This document shows positions 30,991 through 38,560 of a stretch of 39,185 nt of DNA, in pieces (positions within the stretch are counted from its first letter, which is position 1; each line of letters starts with the position of its first letter). The DNA is from Azonexus sp. (lineage in GTDB: Bacteria; Pseudomonadota; Gammaproteobacteria; Burkholderiales; Rhodocyclaceae): the NCBI GenBank assembly GCA_030691385.1, contig JAUYEI010000119.1, positions 1 to 39,185 on the forward strand, written 5' to 3'. Both the position numbers and the translations under genes were made by a program. Below the pieces are notes generated by a model that worked only from the letters and a program-made list of their open reading frames with translations, was not told where the DNA came from and did no database searches.

Positions 30991-33125
30991 ATGAGACATA
31001 CCCCGACGCGCCTCGCCCTCATCCTTGCCGCCGCCTTTCCCTGTGTTGCCGGCGCCGCCGAGGACGCGGTGCTGACGCTCGATTCCGTCGTCGTCAGCGG
31101 CAGCCGGGTTGAACACAATACTTTTGATCTGCCGGCCGCAGTCGATGTCGTCGACGCGGCAAGAATCGGTGCCGACCAGGCCCGGGTGAACGCCTCCGAA
31201 GCCCTCGCCGCGGTGCCCGGCATCACAGTGCAGAACCGCCAGAACTACGCCCAGGATCTGCAGATTTCATCGCGCGGCTTCGGCGCTCGTTCGGCCTTCG
31301 GCGTGCGCGGCATCCGCCTGATTGCCGACGGCATCCCGGCCTCGATGCCGGACGGCCAGGGTCAGGCCGCCACTTTCAACCTCGACCGCGCCGAGCGCAT
31401 CGAAGTCCTGCGCGGGCCAATGGCCGTCGTCTATGGCAACCATGCCGGCGGCGTCATCCAGATGTTCACGCCGGACGGCAAGGGGGCGCCGAGCGTCGAG
31501 GGTAACTTCGTTGCCGGCAGCAACAACACCTGGAAAACCGACATCAGCGCCCAGGGCGAAGTCGGCGGCCTCGGCTATGTCATCGACGCCTCGCGCTTTG
31601 CCACCGACGGTTACCGCGACCACAGCAAGGCCGAACGCGACCAGAGCATGGTCAAGCTGACCTACCGGCCAAGCCCGGACGGCAAGCTGACTTTCATCGC
31701 CAACAGTTTCAAGCAGACGGCCGACGATCCGCAGGGCCAGACCTGGGCGGGCTATCAGGCCAATCCGCGCAGCGTCGCCCAGCCGGCACTTGATTTCAAC
31801 ACGCGCAAGAGCATCGACCACATGCAGGGCGGGCTGACCTACGAGCATCGCTTCGGCGATCATTCGGTGCAGGCCTCGGTCTATGCCGGGCAACGTTCGA
31901 CTATCCAGTATCAGTCGATTCCCATCTCGACCCAGGGAAATGCGCGCCATTCCGGCGGGGTCATCGACTTCGACCGCGAGTTTGGTGGGGGCTCGCTACG
32001 CTGGGTCGGCCGCTTCCAGTTGGCTGGCGGCAAGCTGACGACGACCGTCGGTGCCGATTACGAGCAATCGACCGACGACCGTCGCGGCTACAACAACTAT
32101 GTTGGCGGCGCCACCTGCGGCGTCACCGCAACGTGCGGCGTCAAGGGAACGCTGCGTCGCCTCGAAGAGGACCGTGTCACGAGCTTCGATCAATATGTTC
32201 AGGCCGAATGGCAAGGCGAGCGCCTGACCGTGAGCGGCGGGGTTCGGCACAGTCGTGTGGCCTCAAGGTCAATGACAACTACACGCCCTATACCGTTGCC
32301 AATCCGGACGACAGCGGCGGCGTGACCTACGACAAGACCACGCCGACCGTCGCGGCGATGTATCGGCTGACCGATACCGTCAATGTCTATGCCAGTGCAG
32401 CGCGCGGTTTCGAGGCGCCGACCTTCAACGAAATGTTCTATTCAGGGGGTGGCGGGGCATTCAATTTCTCCCTCAAGCCGTCGAACAGCACGCATTTTGA
32501 AACCGGTTTGAAGGCCTTTGTCGGCAAGAACAGCCGCCTCGATGTCGCGCTGTTCCAGATCAAGACCGATGACGAAATCGTCGTGCTATCGAGCACCGGC
32601 GGTCGTACGGCCTATCAGAATGCCGGACCGACCACCCGTCGCGGCGTCGAGGTGGCACTGGACAGCGTCTGGGAAAACAATCTGAGCAGCCGCATCGCCT
32701 ACACGCTGCTCGACGCGAGATACGACCAGTCGTTTACCTTCACGACACCTTTCCCGTTCGTTACCAAGACCGTCAATGCCGGAAACCAGTTGCCCGGGAC
32801 AGCGGCGCAAACGTTGTTTGCCGATCTGGCCTGGAAGCATCCGGCCTCTGGTTTTCATGCCGCCATCGAAGGGCTGGCGCGGAGCCGGGTCTATACCGAC
32901 GACACCAACGCCGAGGCGGCGCCAGCCTACGCCATCGCCAACCTGCGTTTCGGCGTCGAGCGCAAGGTCGGCAATTTGAAGCTGCGTACCTTCCTGCGCT
33001 TCGACAACATTTTTGACCGTCAGTATGTTGGCTCGGTTATCGTCGGCGACGGCAACAGCCGTTACTACGAAGCGGCACCGGGGCGTACCTGGCTGGTCGG
33101 CGTCAGCGCCCGTTACCAGTTTTGA
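30991..33125 (+). pseudogene. TonB-dependent receptor interrupted by one frameshift
   Basis: Receptor of about 711 codons. Signal peptide to about residue 24 (VAGAAED), plug domain with SRGFGARSAFGVRGIRLIAD and RIEVLRGPMAVVYGNHAGG, and a barrel ending in a terminal Phe (GVSARYQF). The frame breaks near 32255-32262, where GGVRHSRV should continue as ALKVNDNYTP; one base seems missing in GTGGCCTCAAGG. All else is intact, so it is a recent mutation or a sequence error. It follows pqqD by 53 bp and a terminator ends the unit. Uptake of a metal chelate for the quinoproteins, such as a lanthanophore, is inference from context. Confidence 0.85.
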
Positions 33126-33146
33126 GCACCTCCATTCCCCCCGCTC

Positions 33147-33170
33147 AAGCCCGGTTCGCCGGGCTTTTTT
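33147..33170 (+). terminator. Intrinsic terminator after the TonB-dependent receptor
   Basis: AAGCCCGG (33147-33154), loop TTCG, CCGGGCTT (33159-33166), followed by more Ts. It closes the pqqA-pqqD-receptor unit. Confidence 0.9.
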
Positions 33171-33257
33171 GTGCTTGATGAAACGCTGAACACTGTTTCG
33201 TTTTGGCTCAGCAATGCAGCAATTGTCCAGAAAATGAACGCGTCGAACTGTTCAGCC

Positions 33258-33297
33258 GATTGCTACGGTCAACCGGAAAAATGGCCTGAAATCGAAG
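33258..33297 (+). repeat. Dispersed ~40-bp repeat, copy 8
   Basis: GATTGCTACGGTCAACCGG, then AAAAATGGCCTGAAATCGAAG, between the receptor terminator and the porin promoter. The rest of the 33171-33464 gap has no gene. Confidence 0.8.
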
Positions 33298-33340
33298 TGG
33301 CGAGGGGCTTTGCGCAAATTGCCCGGCACTTTTTGACGGG

Positions 33341-33355
33341 CTGGCACGGGCTTCG
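33341..33355 (+). promoter_or_regulatory. Sigma-54-like promoter upstream of the porin gene
   Basis: TGGCACGGGCTTCGC keeps a perfect -24 and the GG-N10-GC spacing, with one mismatch in -12 (TCGC for TTGC). It lies about 110 bp before the porin ATG. Confidence 0.5.
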
Positions 33356-33464
33356 CAATTACATAGCGCGGAACACTGCCCTCGGGATGGGAGAGGGGAG
33401 ATTCGTACGGGGCGGAACACGCCTCGGAGTTCATTCACACAAAAGATGATTGAGGAGCAATTCA

Positions 33465-34577
33465 ATGCAGAAAAAACTTATCGCGCTGGCCGTTGCGGCT
33501 GTTACTTCCGGTGCAGCCTTCGCACAATCCAACGTCACCATCTACGGTAACGTCGATATGGGTATGATGTTCCGTCAGGGGTCTAACGGCGCGGTCGCCA
33601 GCGGCCAGTCGCAGTACGATCTGCAGAGCGCTGCTTCGCAGAGCCACATCGGCTTCAAGGGGGTCGAGGATCTGGGCAACGGCTTGAAAGCCCTGTTCGA
33701 TCTGCAATATCGCATCAGCCCGGACACCAATACCGGTCTGGCCACGGCCGGCCGCCAGTATGTCGGCCTGACCGGCGGTTTCGGTACGGCTGTTGCCGGT
33801 TACCTGGACGGCATCCGTTTCGGTATCTACGGCAAGTACAACCCGTTCGGCAACTACTCGGTCGCCAGCATGACATCGATGACCACCCAGTACGACCGTG
33901 CGGCCAACGCCGTCGCCTACATTTCGCCGTCCTTTTCCGGCTTCACCGTGATCCTGGCCACCGCCACCAACACGCAGGGCGCCGAAGGCAGCCTGAACAG
34001 CGTCCATTCCCCGGCCAAGCCCAGTGGTGGCAACACCGGCGACGACCGCCTGCTGTCGGCCAACCTGATCTACGCGAATGGCCCGCTGAGCATCGACCTC
34101 GACTACGAGACGACCCGGGCCGTCGGCTATGACAGAGACCGCCTGTACGTCGCCACCGCCGGCGCTTCCTACGACTTCGGCGTGGTCAAGGTCAGCGGCC
34201 TCTACGACGTCATCAAGGGCGATGCGAACTCCTTCATCGGCGGCAACACGACATTTGCTGCCGCCGCCTTTGGTCTGGCGGCCAACCAGCGGTACGATCG
34301 CCGCAACTGGTTCCTCGGCGCCACCGTGCCGTACGGCAAGGCCAAGTTCCTGGCCATGTTCGGCCAGGTCAAGGACAAGACCCTGTCCGACGCCGATGCC
34401 TGGAAGGTGGGCGTCGGCGCGCGCTACGCCCTGTCCAAGCGCACCGAGCTGTACGCCGACTACGCGCACATCAAGAACGATACCAACGGGAAATACACCA
34501 TCAACCCGATGGGTAACGGTGCCGGCACCAGTGTCGGCATCAATGGCCTGGCGATGGGTATCAAGCACTCGTTCTAG
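33465..34577 (+). CDS. Betaproteobacterial trimeric porin (OmpC/Porin_4 type)
   Basis: 370 residues. The signal peptide ends AAFA-QSN; the first strand NVTIYGNVDMG and the terminal Phe of MGIKHSF are family hallmarks of 16-strand general porins. GAGGAG precedes the ATG at 33465. It allows passive entry of small solutes through the outer membrane. The sigma-54-like motif upstream could tie it to the alcohol genes (inference). Confidence 0.93.
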   Translation: MQKKLIALAVAAVTSGAAFAQSNVTIYGNVDMGMMFRQGSNGAVASGQSQYDLQSAASQSHIGFKGVEDLGNGLKALFDLQYRISPDTNTGLATAGRQYVGLTGGFGTAVAGYLDGIRFGIYGKYNPFGNYSVASMTSMTTQYDRAANAVAYISPSFSGFTVILATATNTQGAEGSLNSVHSPAKPSGGNTGDDRLLSANLIYANGPLSIDLDYETTRAVGYDRDRLYVATAGASYDFGVVKVSGLYDVIKGDANSFIGGNTTFAAAAFGLAANQRYDRRNWFLGATVPYGKAKFLAMFGQVKDKTLSDADAWKVGVGARYALSKRTELYADYAHIKNDTNGKYTINPMGNGAGTSVGINGLAMGIKHSF

Positions 34578-34643
34578 GAAACCGATTTACCCGGACGGCT
34601 TGTTCTTCTTGTGAATCGCCCGGGCAACGAACTCTTGCGTCAG

Positions 34644-35141
34644 ATGGTTTCTTCACATCTGTTTGGGACGCCCCGCGGGGCGTCCCATTTTTTTCTGGTT
34701 TTCCTGTCGCTGCTCTGTATTTCCATACCATCGATCGCCGATGATACGGTCGTTGTCACGGTCAGCAATTCCGATTTCCGGACAGCCCACGACGGGCTGA
34801 TTGAAGCCATCGAGAGCGAAGGTCTGGTCGTCGGCAGCGTCCTCCCCTTCCGCGACATGCTGGCCCGCACGGCCGTTGTTGAAGGCGCGCTCCCCTACGG
34901 CGAAGCCGAAATCGTCCAGTTCTGCAGCAGCCTGCTGGCCGCCGAGTTGGTCCGCGAAGCGCCGGCGCAACTGACACTTTGCCCGCTGTCGATTGCCCTC
35001 TATACCCTGGTGGAAAAGTCATCGGAAATCCGGCTGGCCTATCGCTCGCCGGGCAACTCGACCGCCGGCCGGCAGCGTGCCGAATCATTGTTGCAGCGCA
35101 TCGTCCAGCGCGCAGCGGAGCTCGCCCGCCTGCGCTGGTAA
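34644..35141 (+). CDS. Exported DUF302-family protein
   Basis: 165 residues from the ATG at 34644; a GTG at 34611 is the alternative. A hydrophobic signal segment (FFLVFLSLLCISIPSIA) precedes a single DUF302 domain (TVVVTVSNSDFRTAHDGL, GLVVGSVLPF, LCPLSIALYTL). Function unknown; the family is often near redox genes. The porin terminator lies within the first codons of either start, so the true start may be later or the hairpin limits expression. Confidence 0.75.
   Translation: MVSSHLFGTPRGASHFFLVFLSLLCISIPSIADDTVVVTVSNSDFRTAHDGLIEAIESEGLVVGSVLPFRDMLARTAVVEGALPYGEAEIVQFCSSLLAAELVREAPAQLTLCPLSIALYTLVEKSSEIRLAYRSPGNSTAGRQRAESLLQRIVQRAAELARLRW
34665..34694 (+). terminator. Intrinsic terminator of the porin gene
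   Basis: GGGACGCCCC/GGGGCGTCCC form a perfect 22-nt palindrome (34665-34686) followed by ATTTTTTTCT. It lies 88 bp past the porin stop, inside the 5' end of the DUF302 reading frame. Confidence 0.85.
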
Positions 35142-35148
35142 GCCTCGC

Positions 35149-35895
35149 TCAGGCGGCGCGGTGATTCATCAGGGCCTTTAGCCCGTTGACGTTCAAAATC
35201 CGGATGTGCTTCTGCTGAACGGCGATGTGGCCTTCTTCCTGAAAGCGGGAGAAGGCACGCGAGACGGTTTCCAGCTTGAGGCCGAGATAGCTGCCGATTT
35301 CCTCCCGGGTCATGCGCAGGTAGAATTCGGCGTGCGAAAAACCACGCGCCGTAAAGCGCTGCGACAGGTTGAGCAGGAAGGCGGCCAGTCTTTCCTCGGC
35401 GCGCATGGTGCCGAGCAGCATCATGACCCCGTGGTCGCGAACGATTTCGCGGCTCATCACTTTGTGGAAATGGTGCTGCAGCGTGTGAATTTCACGTGAC
35501 AGGACTTCCAGTCGCGAGAATGGAATGGCGCAGATCTCGCTGTCTTCGAGCGCGATGGCGTTGCAGGTATGATGTTCGGTGCTGATGCCGTCGAGGCCGA
35601 GCAGTTCGCCCGCCATCTGGAAGCCGGTCACCTGGTCGCGGCCATCTTCGAGCAACACATCGGTTTTGAAGAAACCGCTGCGAATGGCGTAGATGGCATC
35701 AAAAACCTCACCGGCGCGGTAGAGATGGTCGCCACGCTTGATCCGCCGACGGGTTGACACCAGATCATCAAGGCGTTCCAGTTCTTCGAGGCTCAGACCG
35801 TACGGCAGGCACAGTTCGCGCAGGTTACAATTGGAGCAAGCTGTCTTGATGACCGACAGCGAAATCTCCTGATTCAGTGGGTGTGTTTGAGGCAT
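35149..35895 (-). CDS. fnr: FNR-type oxygen-sensing transcription regulator
   Basis: 248 residues. Four cluster cysteines are in place: Cys20, Cys23, Cys29 and Cys111, so it should bind an oxygen-labile [4Fe-4S] cluster. The cyclic-nucleotide-like domain is followed by a dimer helix and the helix-turn-helix (TREEIGSYLGLKLETVSRAF), whose E--SR contacts fit the TTGAT half-site. I used the ATG at 35895; a TTG lies two codons before. Divergent from hemN with a shared FNR site. Confidence 0.95.
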   Translation of the reverse strand: MPQTHPLNQEISLSVIKTACSNCNLRELCLPYGLSLEELERLDDLVSTRRRIKRGDHLYRAGEVFDAIYAIRSGFFKTDVLLEDGRDQVTGFQMAGELLGLDGISTEHHTCNAIALEDSEICAIPFSRLEVLSREIHTLQHHFHKVMSREIVRDHGVMMLLGTMRAEERLAAFLLNLSQRFTARGFSHAEFYLRMTREEIGSYLGLKLETVSRAFSRFQEEGHIAVQQKHIRILNVNGLKALMNHRAA

Positions 35896-35912
35896 TTGCA
35901 ACCTGTGTTCGC

Positions 35913-35926
35913 TTGATCCAAGTCAA
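35913..35926. promoter_or_regulatory. FNR box between fnr and hemN
   Basis: TTGATCCAAGTCAA matches TTGAT-N4-ATCAA with one mismatch. It lies 18 bp upstream of the fnr ATG and 55 bp upstream of the hemN ATG, fitting autoregulation of fnr and anaerobic induction of hemN. Confidence 0.75.
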
Positions 35927-35980
35927 CCATAAATTCGAACCTTCCGAACATAATCAGACCTACTTTTAGTGGCCGGCCCA

Positions 35981-37384
35981 ATGAATTTTGTAACAGAGAA
36001 CCTCGTCTTCGATCCCCAGATCATTCGCCGTTTTGATGTCAACGGCCCACGCTATACGTCTTATCCGACGGCTGACCGCTTTGTCGAGGCCTTCGATTCC
36101 GAGGCAGCGAAAGTCTGGCTTGGCAAACGCAACATCGGCGGCATCAGCCGACCTCTCTCATTATACTTCCACATACCTTTCTGTAACACTATTTGATACT
36201 ACTGCGCCTGTAACAAAATTATCACCAAGGATCACGGGCGCAGTGCCAAATATCTCCGCTATCTAGCCAAAGAGCTCGATATGCAGGCTGCCGCTTTGGA
36301 AGGTCGCGATGGCGAACACGAGGTCATCCAGCTACATTGGGGCGGTGGCACGCCGACTTTCCTGTCGCATGCCGAAATGCGCCAGCTCATGGGCGAAACG
36401 CGCAAGCATTTCAAGTTGCTGGAAGGCGGCGAATATTCGATCGAAGTTGATCCGCGCAAGGTCGATACGGCAACGGTCGCCTTGCTCGGCGAGCTTGGTT
36501 TCAACCGCATGAGCGTCGGCGTTCAGGATTTCGACGAAAAGGTGCAGGTCGCCGTCAACCGCGTGCAGAGCGAGGAAGAAACCTACAGCGTCATCCGCGA
36601 TGCGCGGGCCAACGGCTTCAAGTCGGTTTCGGTCGACCTGATCTACGGCCTGCCGCACCAGACGGTCATGGGCTTCAACCGGACCATCGAGCGGGTGCTG
36701 GCGATGGACCCGGATCGTCTGTCGATCTACAACTACGCGCACATGCCGAGCATGTTCAAGCCGCAGCGCCGGATCAACGATGGCGACTTGCCGTCGGCCG
36801 ATACCAAGCTGCAGATTCTGGCCCTGGCCATCAGGAAACTGACCGATGCCGGCTACGTTTTCATCGGCATGGACCACTTTGCCAAGCCCGATGACGAACT
36901 CGCCGTCGCCCAGCGTCAGGGGCGCCTGCACCGCAATTTCCAGGGCTATTCGACCTACGCCGACTGCGACATGCTGTCTTTCGGCATTTCGTCGATCAGC
37001 AAGGTCGGGCCGAGCTACTACCAGAATGTCAAGACCGCCGACGAGTATTACGATGCGCTCGATACCGGCACGCTGCCGGTCTTCCGCGGCATCGAGCTGA
37101 CGGCCGACGACATCCTGCGCCGTTCCATCATCCAGGCCTTGATGTGCCATTTCGAGCTGTCCATCGAAAGTATTGAAAGCGCCCACCTGATCAACTTCCG
37201 CGAGTATTTCGAATCTGAGTTGGAAGACATGAAGGAAATGGAGCGGGCCGGCTTGCTCAAGATCGACTCCGAGTGGATTACCGTCCTGCCGCCGGGACGC
37301 CTGTTGGTCCGCATCATTTCGATGGTCTTCGACCGTTATCTGCGGGCCGGTCGCCAGCGCGCGACTTACTCCAAGGTTATTTGA
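35981..37384 (+). CDS. hemN: HemN, oxygen-independent coproporphyrinogen III oxidase, with in-frame TGA at a cluster cysteine
   Basis: 467 codons if the TGA at 36194-36196 (codon 72) is read through; otherwise a 71-residue fragment. It decarboxylates coproporphyrinogen III anaerobically using a radical-SAM [4Fe-4S] cluster. The motif reads C68-N-T-I-TGA-Y-Y-C75-A-C77 where homologues have C-x3-C-x2-C, so TGA falls exactly on the second cluster ligand (E. coli Cys66). The rest is intact: HWGGGTPTFLS, GVQDFDEKVQ, DLIYGLPHQT, and a normal C-terminus. No frameshift is needed. Options are selenocysteine, a point nonsense mutation, or a sequence error. Codons around the TGA are unusually rare for this genome. 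Confidence 0.85.
36197..36244 (+). promoter_or_regulatory. Hairpin directly downstream of the hemN TGA (SECIS candidate)
   Basis: ACTGCGCCTGT (36201-36211) pairs with ACGGGCGCAGT (36234-36244) over 11 positions including one G-U pair, with a 22-nt A/C-rich loop. It starts 4 nt after the TGA, where bacterial SECIS elements lie. The large loop lacks the GU usually contacted by SelB, so the assignment is tentative. Confidence 0.4.
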
Positions 37385-37447
37385 CCGGTGTGCAGCAGGC
37401 CGAGCGGGCAGTTAAACTGCCCGCTTTGCTTTTATTGATCCTGTTCG

Positions 37448-38119
37448 ATGCCTGACTCCGGCTTTCTTGCCCTTTTTCTTGTCGGTCTGCTCGGCGGTAC
37501 GCATTGCGTCGGCATGTGCGGCGGCATTGTCGGTGCATTATCCATGGGTGTCACGGCGCGCTGGTCGATGCATCTCGCCTACAACGGCGGGCGCATCCTG
37601 TCCTATGCCGCAGCCGGCGCCATTGCCGGTGCGCTGGGGGCGGCCAGCATGGGACTGGAGGGGCAGGTTCCGGCCCGGCTGATTCTCTTTTTCATCGCCA
37701 ACCTGATGCTCGTGGCGCTTGGCCTCTACCTGCTGGGCGTAACGCGGGCGCTGGCTTTCACCGAACGGGCCGGACAAAAACTGTGGATCCATCTGCAGCC
37801 GCTGACCCGGCGCTTTCTGCCGGCGCGCAGCGTCGCCCAGGCTTTTCCGCTTGGTCTGCTCTGGGGCTGGCTGCCTTGCGGCCTGGTCTATAGCGCGCTG
37901 GCCAGTGCGCTGACGGCCGGTTCGGCGACGCGCGGCGGGCTCGTGATGCTGGCCTTCGGCCTGGGGACGCTGCCCAATCTGTTACTGGCCGGCATCGTCC
38001 TGGCGCGACTGAACGAATTTGTCCGGCGGCCGGTCGTACGTACCTTGTCCGGCCTGTTGGTGCTAGGCTTTGGGCTGTACGGATTCTTCGGTCTGTTCCG
38101 TTTGTCGGGCCAGCTTTAG
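37448..38119 (+). CDS. SafE/TauE-like (UreH_2-type) membrane protein
   Basis: 223 residues with about six membrane helices. LGGTHCVGMCGGI near the N-terminus and WGWLPCGLVYSAL in the second half are the paired family motifs; their cysteines and Met suggest copper or thiol handling. In betaproteobacteria this gene commonly sits with fnr/hemN and the copper ATPase for cbb3 oxidase assembly (established neighbourhood), which fits here. Confidence 0.85.
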   Translation: MPDSGFLALFLVGLLGGTHCVGMCGGIVGALSMGVTARWSMHLAYNGGRILSYAAAGAIAGALGAASMGLEGQVPARLILFFIANLMLVALGLYLLGVTRALAFTERAGQKLWIHLQPLTRRFLPARSVAQAFPLGLLWGWLPCGLVYSALASALTAGSATRGGLVMLAFGLGTLPNLLLAGIVLARLNEFVRRPVVRTLSGLLVLGFGLYGFFGLFRLSGQL

Positions 38120-38134
38120 TTGGGAAATCACATC

Positions 38135-38560
38135 ATGAAAATCCTGTTGCCGGTTGATGGTTCCGCCTGCGCCCTGCGCGCGGTTGATCACCTGATTACG
38201 CACCTTGGCTGGTTCCGCGAGGTGCCGGAAATCCACCTGCTGCACGTCCATGCGCCGATTCCGATCGGCCGCGTCCAAGCCCATGTCGGCAAGGAAACGC
38301 TGCACGCCTACTATCTCGAAGAGGGGCAGGAGCAACTGGCGGCAGCCCAGAAGAAGCTGGATGCTGCCGGACGTTTTCATACGACGCACATCCATGTCGG
38401 CCTGCCGGCGGAAGTGATTGGCCGGATGGCCGGCGAACTGGCCTGTGACCTGATCGTCATGGGCTCGCATGGCTGGGGTGGCGTCGCCGGGCTGATCATG
38501 GGCTCGGTGACCAGCCGCGTCCTGCATCTGGCGCCCTGCCCTGTCCTGCTGGTCAAATGA
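38135..38560 (+). CDS. Universal stress protein (UspA family)
   Basis: 141 residues from MKILLPVDGS. The ATP-binding motif reads GSHGWGGVAGLIMGSVTSRVL, shown here as GSHGWGG and GSVTSRVL, and the C-terminus is CPVLLVK. Members are often induced under oxygen limitation. Its stop overlaps the copper ATPase start (ATGA). Confidence 0.93.
   Translation: MKILLPVDGSACALRAVDHLITHLGWFREVPEIHLLHVHAPIPIGRVQAHVGKETLHAYYLEEGQEQLAAAQKKLDAAGRFHTTHIHVGLPAEVIGRMAGELACDLIVMGSHGWGGVAGLIMGSVTSRVLHLAPCPVLLVK

Noticed and set aside
36281..37384. hemN starting at the ATG at 36281 as a shorter gene
   Set aside because: It would lack the whole radical-SAM cluster motif and has no ribosome-binding site; the frame is continuous with 35981 through the TGA.
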